This document shows positions 20,973 to 33,167 of a stretch of DNA of 64,000 bases, piece by piece. Within the stretch, counting starts at the first letter, position 1; each line of letters opens with the position of its first letter. This stretch comes from Stropharia rugosoannulata. Taxonomy: Eukaryota; Basidiomycota; Agaricomycetes; Agaricales; Strophariaceae. A program made the position numbers and the translations under genes. The stretch spans positions 1,370,501 through 1,434,500 of the forward strand of contig JANCIK010000005.1 of the NCBI GenBank assembly GCA_028532985.1. Reading direction: 5' to 3'. The notes beneath the pieces were generated by a model, which had not been told where the DNA came from, ran no database searches, and saw only the letters and a list, made by a program, of their open reading frames with translations.

Positions 20973-23900
20973 CTATCGCCGGCGCCCGCCTTGCGTCTGC
21001 CTTAGTGTCGTTGCAATCCGTTTGATCGTGTCTTTCTCGTCCTCCATGTGCCGCAGCAGCATCCCGTCCAGCCGTCGCAGCGACTCCTGCGCCTGCTCAC
21101 TCCGCCCCGTCCGCCCGTCCTGGTCTGCCGTCGCCGGCCGTGCAGGCAGCCCTGCTGCCGGCAACGGTGGGTGCTCCTGCGCATACCTGAAAAAGTCCGA
21201 CGACGCCAGCATTCCGCTCTTGCTCGACACAGGCGCCCGCGATCGTGCGTTGTTCTCCACAGGCGACATATCCCCCGTCGCCCGGATCACAGGCACCGAC
21301 AGATTCCCCAGCTTCATCATGGGCGCCCGCCCGCCTTCAGAACGCGACGCACTCGACGGCGTTCGCGCCCGTGCGCTCTCCACGATGCTAGGCGGCGGCC
21401 GCATCTCGTCTTCGCTGTTGCCATCTTCAGAAGACGACTCCTCTAGGTCATCCATAGCATTTGGCTGCGACTGTATGCTGTCAAAGAATGAAGTTGGCGA
21501 CGACGGCGACGGCGCAGTGTGCGACAAGTCCATCGAGTCTCGGATGTATATCGCTGACCGATTCGAGCTTGACCCCGCAAAGCCCTCTGGCGGAGGACTC
21601 AGACTTGGCCCAAGTTCATGCGTCGCAGGGAGTGGGGGCGATGTAGGCTCAGGCGCAAATATCTCGAGCGCCTCCTCCCGTGGCTTGGCTTCAGGTTCAG
21701 GTTCCGTCTCAGACCCAGGATCCAACTCCACCTGGGGCTGGCGCTGGCGCATATGGTGATACCCTCTCTGGCTACTCACAGTTGCATACGCAAACGAAGA
21801 CGAGCGGGGCGGTGGGGGCAGCGGGAGATGTGCGAGCGCACTTGGTTCTCTCGTAGGCGGAGGTGATACAACCAGCTCACGCGCGGTGTATATCCTATGC
21901 TGGTCACCTGCAGCCCACGTCCCGGATGGAGCAGGTGACGGTGACAACCCACCACGTTCTTGCAGGATGGGCTGAGGTTGAGGCTGGACCCGGAACGCCG
22001 AATGCGTTGGGGATGACTGCGAATATTCTGAGAATGACGGACGGCCGGGGTGCTGGCCAGAGGCGAACGTTGAAGTAGAGGCACGATTGGTTCTCGCTTC
22101 AGCCTCATCAAAACTGTTTCGAAGCATATCATCGGATTGTATATTGTATGTAGGGAAGGTGTTGAAAGAAGAGAACGTTGCCTGCGAGTGGCGGGGGTAT
22201 CCTGGGACAGGCGGGGGCGAGGAAGTCCCATGAGATTCGTACCCCTCCGAGAGCAGAGGTGACGACACAGCTCGCCGCAGACTGTGCCGTGGCGAGGATT
22301 CGTCTGTAGAAGATACTGGCTCGGTTGGCGCTGCTTGCGTCTGAAGTTGCGACTGCGACAATGAATAAGTTGGGTTCGTGTATGCACGTCGGGGTGGCGG
22401 GGCAAGCGGTGTCATGGGCCCCGATGGGGTCTCTACACGTCGATAGCTAATCGGACGAGAGGGCGCGTTATCGAGATCAGAAGGAGCTAACAGCCGCGAG
22501 CGTCCCTTCGACGTCGATGCTTCGCTGTGTGCGGATTTTGGACGGGCGGGTGATGGGCTGGAAGTGCCGACCTTGGACAGGTCCATAATCCTCTGCCCAA
22601 TAACATTCTGCGAAACTGGTGCTGGCGAACGAGGCACATCGTCGCTTTTTGCGACAGGAAGGGATGATAACGGGCTCGAGCTGTCCGTCGGCTGGGAAAC
22701 CATAGACACGTCTGGGGTATTATCCAAAGAATGGTGCACGGCCTGCTGGAGTATCGCCTTGCGCCAGCTATCCTCCACTACGTCGTACGCCATCGATACA
22801 TTGGGATTTTGGCCGGGCGGCAGGTGGTTGGCCAGGACGTCCGCACCAAGCGACTCGAGTACGCCGAGACCATGCAGCGCCGATGCCTGCACGGGAAAGG
22901 GGTATGAGGGTGATGGAAGAGGTATGTCGACCGCATCAGTTGGGTCAATGACATGTAAATCTGTTGTTGGGGCAGACTTATGGGAGCCCTGCTCGGCGCG
23001 TACCCCGCGCGTTTTGATTTCGTGCTCTGCCTGCTTCGCGGCAGCAGAAATGTCCTGCATCTTCTCGCGCACGACGACAACGCGGCCGCGAGCTGGCGGT
23101 ACACCATTGGACGAGATTGGTGGGCGCCCTGAAGCGGCAGCAGAAGCGTGAGGGTGATGAGGGGGCGCAATGGAGTCTGACGTCGTCCTGAGCATTGGCC
23201 CGGCTGGATTATATGCCCCCGTGGGTGTGGCAGGCTTCGACCGTGACTTGCCGACACGGAAGATGTCAAGAAAAGTGTTGGGCGACTTTTTCTGCATGTC
23301 GTTGGCGGGGGGAGCGAAATCTGCTGGAGAAGGTTTGGAGTGCGCGGGCGGGAGGAAGTAGCTGTTCTTCACGAGAAGTCGGAGGCGGTAAGAGACGTCG
23401 TCGCTGTCGTACTCCTGGACGTCGTTGACTTCGAGGGCAAACGGTGGTGCCTCGGGCTCTGCTGGCATAGACTGGGGGGAGGTGGGTGACGCGGTCGAGG
23501 TGGAGGGTGGGTATAGGGACGAGGAGACACCCGACTGCTGAGTGGAGACAGAGTCGCGGACGTTGAGAACGGGCGTCAGCGCAGGATCACGAGAGAATGC
23601 GGAGGGGGGCGGTCTATAGCCGGTGGTGTCCAGGAAGGGCAGGCTCGACGCCTGCTTCGCAGCTTTTGACTTTTAACGCACATCATCATCAGTAGCATGC
23701 AAATATAGACGATCAGCGCACATACCGGCCTGCTGGTGAGCGCGGTTGACTGCGTGGGCGCGACGAGGCTGGGGTCGGCGAGAGAGGCGGCCTGGGACGA
23801 GGTCTCGGACGTGCTACGTATCTCGACTGTCGTGGGGTCGGGGGATGCATGTTGGAGGGGCGCGTCGAGGATGTCGGGGGGCTCGTGGAGGGCGGTGGTG

Positions 23901-24085
23901 GCGAGATACGGGAGATCAGAAGGGAGCGGGCTGCGAGGGACGGCGTCGGGGGTGCGGGGGGTGCTGGTGACGGTGCGGGAACGGGTCCTAGTGCGGGAGC
24001 GGCGGGTGAGGGAGACGGCGCTGGCGATGCTCGAGTTGCTGGCGACGGAGCGGATCGAGGGAGGCCTGTGCGGCGGGGCTTCCAT
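20973..24085 (-). CDS. Large Ser/Pro-rich low-complexity protein, unidentified
   Basis: The model has two exons, 23726-24085 and 20973-23669, summing to 3057 nt (1018 aa). The N-terminus MEAPPHRPPSIRSVASNSS is followed by an Arg/Ser-rich tract. The most ordered-looking part is near residue 210: FALEVNDVQEYDSDDVSYRL, then LLVKNSYFLPPAHSK and NTFLDIFRVGKSRSK. A charged helix follows (VVVVREKMQDISAAAKQAEH). Hundreds of residues of Ser/Pro/Ala-rich sequence follow, closing with a short predicted coiled coil (EQAQESLRRLDGMLLRHMED; DTIKRIATTLRQTQ). I recognise no catalytic domain. Such long disordered proteins often act as scaffolds and phosphorylation targets, which is only inference. An upstream in-frame ATG at 24130 would add 15 residues. 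The gene is divergent from ERG28. Confidence 0.82.
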
Positions 24086-24165
24086 AGCAGCCCACGATGA
24101 GGGAGGAAGGAAAAGAAGAACCGCCGTCACATTTTAGGTAAGCATCTCTCTCTCCTTCCACCAGC
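24086..24165. promoter_or_regulatory. 80-bp divergent promoter, large Ser/Pro protein / ERG28
   Basis: Only 80 bp separate the two outward ATGs, or 35 bp if the longer minus-strand start is used. The 5' UTRs therefore probably overlap, or initiation lies inside the opposite transcript. No TATA box is visible. Confidence 0.55.
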
Positions 24166-24765
24166 ATGCTTGCCCTCCTCACCCCCTGTGCGTCCCTTCT
24201 CCCAGCTGCCTGCCCCCACTCACATCCCCACAGACCTCCCCACGTCCCCAGGATGGCTTGCCCACTGGCAGCTCATCGTCGCCGCCTCCGCCGTCTTCAA
24301 CTTTGTCCAGAACTTCGTCACGCTCAAGTTCACACGTAGGATCTACAACAACGTCCCCTCCGTCAGCGGTCCGTCCCCCGTCTTCCTTTCACCGCTCCTA
24401 CTCACCGCGCACAGTGACCGCCCTCCAAGCCCGCACCTTTGCCGTGTGGACGCTGACCTCGGCCGTCATCCGCCTGTACGCCGCGTACAACATCAACAAT
24501 AAGACGTGAGTTCGGCGTCTGTCCTCCCGCCCCCCGCTGACGCGTCGCAGCTTCTACGACATGGCGTTTATGTCCTATCTCATCGCGTTCGGCCACTTCT
24601 CCTCCGAGTTGCTCATCTTCCGTACTGCCACCCTCAACCCGGGTGTCCTCAGCCCCGTCATCGTCTCCAGTACGTCGTTCCGCCCTCCTTTTGAGCTATA
24701 CTCACTTTATTCCAGCCACCAGCTTGATTTGGATGTTCACCCAGTATGACTACTACGTTCGCTAA
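24166..24765 (+). CDS. ERG28: Ergosterol biosynthesis scaffold Erg28
   Basis: The model has five exons: 24166-24187, 24234-24368, 24415-24505, 24551-24669 and 24716-24765. They sum to 417 nt (138 aa). Erg28 is a small four-TM ER protein that tethers the sterol C-4 demethylation enzymes (Erg25, Erg26, Erg27). Signatures are GWLAHWQLIVAASAVFNFVQ, the LxxTRRIYNN segment, LQARTFAVWTLTSAVIRLYA and YDMAFMSYLIAFGHFSSELL. FRTATLNPG and SLIWMFTQYDYYVR close the protein. The start is set by the conserved short first exon MLALLTP joining PGWL. The length matches the family. Confidence 0.94.
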
Positions 24766-27700
24766 TGACCATGTCCTAATTCAGCACGCGCGTCTAACAT
24801 TTCGCGTCGCGCCTATCTGTCAAATTCGTTTAATCGTACCATCTGTCATGCTGCTATAATTGACCTCACTTTTTTGAATTATCAACACTCTGTTGCAGCA
24901 TGCGTGGTCAAGAACCCGCCGACTAAAACTAACAGACGTTTCAAATCCCCACGGCATTCTATATATGCTGGTCAGCCTAGGAAACGCCCCGACCGACAAT
25001 TTGAACTGACCATCGTACTGCATTTGATGGCCTCCGCGCGACCTATGCATAGAGTGCTAATTAGAGGCTTTCCTACAGAAGACTAGATGGCAAGGTAAAG
25101 GAATCTAGAGTACAACATCGATTCCTAACTATCGCTGGTCGGCCTGGTTCGAGCTCTCAAGTTGCAAGTCAGCAGCAACAGTTTGCAAGTCTCGATCGAC
25201 GTACAATACGTTGCAGATATACAGAGTGCATACATGCGCCTTGACATTGCCCAGTCATTCGCACAACGCCTCGTTACCTCAAAAGGGGGGTGCCACAAAC
25301 ACCACACAAAGTCGAGACCCGCAACTAAGTATTGCGAACAGACAGTATATTAGTATATCAAAATAGGAATGCCTGCTCCCCACGAAAATGTCAGCCAAGG
25401 TCTTTTAGAAATTTAGAGCGCATATACACACCAACTCGTCTTGTCATACCGCCCAGCTCAAAAGCTAAATCCGCGATCAGGCGCGTGCGCCTGATCTGAG
25501 GATAGGACGAGGAGCGCAGGTTGAGGGCCCGGAGAAGCGCGCTGTCAGTGCGCAAACAACGCACTACAGCAGCGCTTCCTCTCGTGCAGGAAAGAGAGAA
25601 CTGGCTCTCTCTTTCCCTCCACGTGGCCCTCCCTGTGCTCGAGTGCCTCGTTCTTTTTCTCACCCACCCACCCTCTCCTCTTTTCTTTCAGTGTGTGGTG
25701 CGGCCAGGCGGGCACGCGGCTTCGGCACGCGTCTCCCTGGTCCCCATGCGCTCAGGCGCTGGCGTCTGTTTGCGCGCCATCGGCTTCCAGGCGTCGGTTT
25801 CGTCTGCGGACGCGCGCTCGATCCTCCGATTGGCTGCCCCCGCAAGCCGCTTTTCCCACACCGCGGCACGCTTCAGGCCAGCGCCCCCCGCAACCCCCAC
25901 AAAACCCGTACTCCGATTTTTGTGGGCTTCCGTTCCTGTGATTCCTCGAGACTGCTCGGATATCACATTGCTTTGGCCCGTGGTGCCGAAGCACTCTCGC
26001 CTTGTCCACATCCGAAAGGACATATCCAGGTGGGAGAAGTTGTTTTAAGGCGTATAAGAACGAATTAAAATTGAATATTTTTAAGATGATCTGAAAGAGA
26101 GACTGAGCAAGGAGAGCAGAGAGTCGAGACGCGTCATTTACGGTCAGTCACCTGACGTCGATCATAGTGTTCCCTTCTTGGAATTACCAGGAATTAATAA
26201 ACCTTTTTGAGGACACTAAAAATTCGAAAATTGCGGAGAGTGCGTCACATGTTATCATCCTTGAGCGTATAAATGTAGCTGCCGTTTACCTACTTACAAG
26301 TAGCGCGATATTATTGTATGACGAGTTACCTTTTCAAAGAGAAGCAGAAGGGAAGGATTAATTGAGGATTAACATGGAAGGCGCAAGGAAGGACGTAGGT
26401 CATCTATTGATGAGGGTGGAGGTCCGGACAGCGCTGTGAATCGAAAAATACTGCCTTCTTTTGACATAACAAAAGCGTGCATACCGCTATTACATATTCA
26501 ATGAAGTGGACAACAACTTCGACTCACAAGAGCCCTGTAGATCTTGGTTCTAGCTAAGTATCCTCATTAATTACGCTCAAAGGCCGGTGCCCCACCTTCG
26601 CTGAACCCTGCTAACATCTTCGCAAATGACTGCCCCAAGTCCCGTTAATGAACGAGGGACCCTTGTAGAAGAACAATCTTAAACCACTAGTAATGTGGCG
26701 TACCAGTGGTCGGATGAAGGCAAGGTAATTATTGTCTTTGCCAGAGTGATGTTTACAAGAACGGGTGAAAAAATCATTTAATAAAGAACGTGCCTTCCCC
26801 TCCTGCTGCGCGTATTGAAGTTCTATGCGTCTCCGTCCTTGACATATCCACGGCATTTTGGACAAGTCATAAGCGCCTATACATGTTAAGCGATACCTCC
26901 GTGCATGTATTCCACAAACGTTCGTCACGGCAGGCTGCAGTTCGTGTTACATGCACGGTTGAGATGCTTGAAAGAAGACTAGAGCACTAGGAATAGATGA
27001 TTCACAACTTGCGGGCGCAATAGGGAGCATGGGGGACGCTTTCGAGTAAAAAGATCATCCCGTTACATTTTTTTTTACTGTGGCTGTAAATGTAGCATAT
27101 CACAAAAAGAAAAAATAAGAACGCATCTCTGGATTGTATAAACGTCGCTCTGAGCTCAATCCTTCCCGGGAATCGCGCTGCCCCGTAGGCTGAAGGTACG
27201 AGTCGTCGTCTCCTTTTTCATCGGCCGCTACATGTACCAGTACGCGATCTGGATGTTTACACTCTATGTTCGGAAGTGACCCGCTCCTATTTCAGGATAC
27301 GTATTGGGGCGGACAGTATTCTTTATTGACCGCGGCGCATCTGTCAATGTTTCATCATATTTATGTACCTCTAGCTTTCCGCAGCGAATCGAAACTAATC
27401 TTCTCTGTCTAACCCAATTAATTGACCGCAAGGCGCCGTGGACTTCAAGGCTGAAGGGTGATATACATGAAGTGAAACTGAAGTCCGATGGTCAGCTGTT
27501 TCCGAGTTTGCACTTGTATGAGAACTACACCTCGTGCAAGCAACGACGAAATTGGTGGGCCCGAATGAATGGATCGACTATGCTGCCTGCTCCATGAAAT
27601 ATACATATGTATACTTCACAGGTCGTCTCATGCCCAAGTGAGTGTAATAATACAGTCAGTCCTATACTCCGTGGATGATATGGATCGCAACGGGCACCCG

Positions 27701-29588
27701 CTGCCACCTGGCGTTGGGAATACATCGGTTACACCTCGTACCTGGGTCAACCGTCATAGAAAGAGGTCCAGGACGAAGCACACAGCATGTCGTGGCCTCC
27801 ACCACCGTCACACCCAAGTAAGGCATATTATAGTTGTAGGGACGACCAACATGCAACTTTACGGTGAATGATCATCAGGTTCAACTTCGCAGCAATGTGG
27901 TGCCCTATGAGACCAATTGGAAATATGCGGGGTAGGAAACCAGTGAATTTCAGGCTCAGCCAAACGACATATGACCCTTTCAAAATACATTGCGCGCTTG
28001 TTGTGGCTTCATACATTCAGGAAAGATCCGGGGACGAGTTTGTTGAAGTCGCCTTCACACCGTTGGTTGGATTGCACTAGTCCGAAAGTCCGCGTAGTTA
28101 CGCGCATAGGATGTGAGGGCCAGCAAGCACGTTGGTTTGTTTGTGCAGTAATTTTGGGACGACCTGAGGCTGTAGCCGACGCTCGCTGCTCGCCGCGTCG
28201 TTTTTGTCGAGAAGTCGGGGTGAGAACAGTGAGTACCTTCAAGTTCATAGCTGGTGTCATGTATGAAGCGATCATGTGTCTCCATTATCGGGAGGCCGTC
28301 ATGAGAGAAAAGTCGAAAAAAGTCGCGCAGGAAGATTATGCTTCACTCATGAAAGTGGAGTGGAAATTAGGTGGTTCATCGGCGAATGTATGTACGCTAG
28401 AAGAGGCGTGTGTTGCCTCGCAGATCTCTACTATTCTTGTTGAACTGGAGACATGTTGGACCAAGAGCCTTGGGAGATCATAAGGTCCGGGGGCTACCGT
28501 GCGTCTTTGTCGAGAGCATCAGATGACGCGACTATTGACGGAGATGCCGAATTGTGGTGAGCCTCGACGTGAGGCCATAGTTTCCTCTTGCGGCCAGAAT
28601 ATGCATCGTATAACTGGGGTAATATTGCCACATTTTGTCGCTTTATTGCACTTCGGGCCTGGCCATGGTTAACCGCATGTTGCGGCGACGCAGGGTTTCC
28701 TTCTAATAGGACAAGCATTTAATTGCCCACCGCGGCTGTCGCCGACGCAAGCTTGAGAAAACAAGGATTAAGATCCGGGATGAATTGAACGGCAAACATA
28801 CTATATGCAATGATCCCATCTCCCCTAACTTTACCCCTCCTGAATTCTCCAGAAAACGCGCCGCTGTGACACTTCTCCACCCCAGAAAACCTATTTTCCA
28901 AGGCACCCAAGAATGAGGCAACGTGATGCGAGATACCCCAGATCCAGACGGTGCTATAACAAGCGTGTGTGTGACGGTGGCGAGGCTCTAGCGCACTGTA
29001 GTCGGTCGCGCTCGACGATGCACTATAGACTAGCGTGGTCGTGGCAGTCGGCCGAGCTGTCTTGGGTGGACCCTGCGTGTGTGGAAAACGACTTGAGATC
29101 CGCATAGGAAGAGGCAGTCGACACGTAAAGCGAGAAATGTTGCGCGCAGACTACAATCGGCCGGCGAGGGGCGACGACCCGTTACGGCCTTGCCAATATT
29201 TGGCAAGATGAGACTCGTGATCCTTCAATAAGACAAAAGTCATATGATGCATGCTCGCCAGAGCCGGAGAGCTCGGCGGTTGACGAGAGGGCGTCGCGGA
29301 CGGCTGGGTGGTACGTGAGGGGCTCGTGGGGGTTGCTGGGGACGCTGGCGGTTGTGGTTGAGGATTAAGTAGGGCTCAAGATAAGGAGCGACTTTTGCGA
29401 GTGCTTACAGAGTCCTTATCTCTTGACGTGACAGTCACGGGTGTGATCCGGGGCGGGACGATCCCGATGGAACCGAAAGCGGGCAAGTCTCCATGGTGTG
29501 ACTAAGACCGTCACTGTCGCGAAATTGGTATAAGAGGACGGAGTGTTGCCCGCGAAAAAGTGAAAAACGCGTCCATTTTTCTCCTCGC
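24766..29588. other. Gene-poor region, about 4.8 kb
   Basis: This is the largest gap in the window. It holds a GC-rich island at about 25,500-26,050 in which several frames on both strands are open by composition. Near its left side is a perfect 10-bp inverted repeat (25475-25496). A chain of overlapping plus-strand frames at 27,304-28,483 has no recognisable domain. I found no LTRs, terminal inverted repeats, reverse transcriptase or transposase motifs. The last ~400 bp are promoter sequence of the F-box/LRR gene. A non-coding RNA or decayed element is possible but unsupported. Confidence 0.5.
25475..25496. repeat. Perfect inverted repeat, 10-bp arms, 2-bp spacer
   Basis: The left arm GATCAGGCGC and right arm GCGCCTGATC are exact reverse complements separated by GT. 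It could form a hairpin or be a dimeric protein site. It stands at the edge of the GC-rich island. Confidence 0.8.
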
Positions 29589-31993
29589 ATGCAGATCATC
29601 AGTCCCCAATTCCCTTCAGAGCTCGCCTACGAAGTCTGTGCGCACGTATATGCCGCCTGTCTACTCCCAGACCAGCCGTCTCTCGATCCCCTCGTCGTTA
29701 CAAATGACTCCCATGTCCCCACCGCCCACCCTTGTTCTGCACCCGCAGGCCACTGGCCCGAGCCTGTCACCCGCCGTACCCTCGCAAACCTCTGTCTCGT
29801 CAACCACATCTGGTACGAGGCTGCAAAACCCTGGCTATGGCACAAGTGAGCACTTCCCGGCTATTTTTACGGCCATTTTCGCTCATGCTTTTTTAGACTC
29901 GAGGTTCGGCTTCCCCGCACATGGCTCTCCCTCGTCGAGGAGATAGCCTGGAACTACGACGAGGAGACGGTCGACACCGTCATGGGCAAGAGTCTTGAGG
30001 CCGCTACCAAGGCTGCGATGAACTCAGCAAGCGCCCTCTCTTCGCCAACCGATGAGCTGCTCTGTTTTGAAGACAATCTATTCACCACGTCGGATTCATC
30101 CCCAGACACAAGCATCGGCTTTGATTTGCTCTCCCCCATCCCTTCTCGTGATCCGAGTCCGAGACGTTTGCGACCGAAGAGCAAGAGCCCGGCGCGTTGG
30201 GAGATTGTTCGGACCATCCGAGATGCGGTACAGGACGTCATGAACCGCAAGGCACCCGGCGTCTACGGTACGCCCCACGGTGTTCATTTGTTATCCTGGC
30301 CTTCGGCTAACAACCTTTTTATAGTACCAACCCCCACGGATCCAAGACCGGGGCAGTATGTGCGCCATCTCGACTTTAACCACTTTCGTACAATCGGAAT
30401 GCGCCGTTCGGTTGAAGAGGGTGTCAATAGCCGTTTCGTAACTGGTGATCGTGTACATGCTGTTCTCAAGGTATGCAAATCTTATTTTTGTCCCCTTCTT
30501 GCATTTTTGATTGACGGATCTCAGGAAATGCCCAACCTACTAACCTTTGGTGCCACCGAGTATATGGATGGTGCTCTTACACTGCCTGTCCTTAATGAGT
30601 TATTCCTCCGTGGTTCTCCTTCTGGAGGACGTGGATGCCCCACAAGAGGACGCGCGCTTATGGATCTAAATGATATCCAAGAAGAAGACCGTGAACGACG
30701 TAGACAATGCAAAGATCTAGAAGCCGTTGACCTCACTGGTTGCGTCAGTGCGGTTTTTGTCAATGCTTTCATAGAGTTCGTCAACACACACATCCTTCCT
30801 CCCTCTGATTCCGATAGCAGCGAAGAGGAGGAAAATAACATAGGACGTCAGCGTCGCGTCCGCTTTGCATTATACGAACCGCTTTTATTCCCCGGCCTCC
30901 AACGCCTTGGTTTGCGTGGAGTCAAGTCTATATTACCTCGATACCTTGGTCCATTCCTACTCTCATTCCCTTCCCTAACCCACCTAGATTTGTCTGGCAC
31001 ACGCGTCACTCCTGAAATACTGGAAGCACTTGGTAAATCCAAGACCCTACGCCTAAAATCCCTTGCACTCGCTCGCTGTATAAAGTTGACTAGCAAGGGC
31101 ATCACCGATTTCCTCATTGAGTCGCCCACTGTTCGGGGACTGACTGAACTCAACCTCTACGGCGATATGACCTATGTCTCACCTCTAGTGGAGTCCGACC
31201 TCATGAAGATTGTCACTAATGCTCCATGTTTCTTATCTGGAGAGCTTGTCTATCTCGACCTCTCCAGCGCTCCTATTACGAAGGATATTCTTAATGCGTT
31301 TAAGCCGCAGAACAGGCTCCGTTCGCTTGGCCTGTCGCATATCCTTCACCTCGAACTCAAGGCCGTCGCAGGTTTCGTAGCAGACAAGGCACCAAACGTC
31401 GAGATCCTCACGCTCGTTAACACATCGCCCGAGCTCGACTGCGGGATCCGCCTGCCGACCTCCGACCCTCGCTCGTCCACGCGCCAGTCGACTATCGCGC
31501 TCCACTCGCAGATTATCCGCCCGCTCTGCTCGCCGCCATTCTCCTTCAGTCTCACAGGCACCGCCCCGAGCAGGCCGCCGCCGTCGCGTGTGCGCGTCAT
31601 TGAGCTATCGACTGCGATGCTCGGCGGCCTCGGCGCGGGCGCAGGATCGTGGCGCATCATTCGGAGCAAGGGTGGCCGGGGGTGGTACGTCGACACGGCG
31701 AGTGCGTGGGTCGCAGAGACAGGGTCGAGCGCGGAGGGGAGCGTCCTTCTCAGGGATCTGCCTCCGACGCATCCGTACAGGATGGAAATGGAGCAGCTTT
31801 CATCGGCGAACGGCAATGTTAGCAGCGGCGTTGGGTGGCATGCGCGTAAGATGGAGGTGCGTTAGATTTTTTTCGCTTTCTGCTTTAGTGTAAGCGCTGA
31901 CATGTCTGTGCCATTCAGATTCTCCACGGACACGGCATGCTGGGTCGGGAGGACGGTCTGTACGGCGCCGTTTCGTTTGCTTACCAAGGCTGA
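29589..31993 (+). CDS. F-box/leucine-rich-repeat-like protein
   Basis: The model has five exons: 29589-29845, 29897-30267, 30325-30470, 30525-31856 and 31919-31993. They sum to 2181 nt (726 aa). The N-terminus has an F-box-like segment: FPSELAYEVCAHVYAACL, then LANLCLVNHIWYEAAKPWLW and PRTWLSLVEEIAWNY. The middle and C-terminal parts carry irregular LRR-like strands, such as LPVLNELFLRGSP, LEAVDLTGC, LTHLDLSGTRVTPEILEAL, LKSLALARCIKLTSKGI and GELVYLDLSSAPITKDILN. An acidic Ser patch (PPSDSDSSEEEENN) interrupts the array. By analogy it may be a substrate receptor of an SCF ubiquitin ligase, but the F-box match is weak. The C-terminal end was found by splicing past an early TAG after GVGWHARKMEV. 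Confidence 0.8.
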
Positions 31994-33167
31994 ACCCTGT
32001 CCGTCGGGGCCGCAAAATCCAATTTGGCAGCGTATTGCCGCCCCGCAGCGCAAAATCGAGTAGAGGGAGAGAACAGCCATAGCACCCCAAAGCGCCGCAC
32101 AACAGAGTTGGTAATTATCATGCCACTCACACAGCATATGCTGTCGTACTTTTTGTGAGTCAGTCTCAACTGACCTAGCATTCAGCTGCCAGTTGTCAGT
32201 GCGGCGATGCGTTTTAACATATCACTGCGTCGAACCATCTATCCTTGAGCGCTTGCAGGTGTCCGTTATTGGCGCTTACTTGTGTCCGCTTTTTATCATA
32301 TTTCTTACCTAGTTATCCTACTGATGTATTTTACGTATCTTTTCTTTATCTTTGGGTCGTTGGGTCGTAGTTTCTTATCACATCTGTATAACCTATGCGC
32401 AATAATATATCGTTATTTGTTTTCCTCTAACAAACTGCAAAGATTTATCGAACATGTAATATATTTGTAGTTTTCGACAAGCTACAGCTTTTCAGCTATG
32501 AATAGTAATTACTGTATACATATTCCAAGTAGGTGTGTGTGAATGGAGTAGTGGCCAGCCATATCCAAGGGTAAGCTGAGTTGGGAAAGCAGATTAAAGC
32601 AGGCTGTGGCCGGAGCAAGCCAGCTCTGCCCAGCTGTCAGAGCCTGGTTCAACTGCAGAGCCTGACACATTCTGCACTGCGGTTTTATTTAGATTGGCCA
32701 AGCCAGAGCAACTCCCACGAGGAGAACACGGGAGAACACGCGTGTCCGGACCTGATATATATGTCCAAGTTGACGATGCAAACAGATGCAAAATCAATAC
32801 ATGTTGAACTGCGGTAACAAGTTCATAAGGATCTTATTCAAAGCCTCAAATAAAGTGAAAAGCTCCGACTGCTCACGCCAATGATATCATACCGACCGTA
32901 TGAAAGGGTGGTTGAGGAGCTGAATGGCGGAGGTTGCTGTCATTGTTGTGAGATCTATAAATAGAATCAATATTGCACAGCCTACACATCACAACATTGC
33001 TTATCCCAAACCCTTTCCAACTTCCCATTGTGAGTATCGCAACCCTTAGTCTTGTTCACACTGCAAATTGGCCACTTCCCGGCCACTGCGCTGTCATTAT
33101 CCCTGCATAAATAAGTGTGCTTCACAGAATGTGTATGTAATTGTTCCCCTTCCACCCTACTACCGTT
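31994..33167. other. Intergenic: F-box/LRR 3' flank and CAX promoter
   Basis: 1.17 kb, AT-rich in the middle. The right end holds a TATAAATA box at 32956-32963. It also holds a probable 5' UTR with a possible intron (donor GTGAGT near 33030, acceptor before 33129). No other gene is seen. Confidence 0.5.
32956..32963 (+). promoter_or_regulatory. TATA box of the Ca2+/H+ exchanger gene
   Basis: TATAAATA is followed about 30 bp later by a C/A-rich stretch (CACATCACAACA) typical of fungal initiation sites. It lies about 205 bp before the ATG. Confidence 0.55.

Noticed and set aside
25521..26068. 141-175 codon frames in the GC-rich island
   Set aside because: Several frames on both strands are open over the same bases, as expected from GC-rich composition. 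None resembles a protein.
27304..28483. Chain of overlapping plus-strand frames as a possible gene
   Set aside because: The frames change without convincing splice sites and show no domain or conserved motif.
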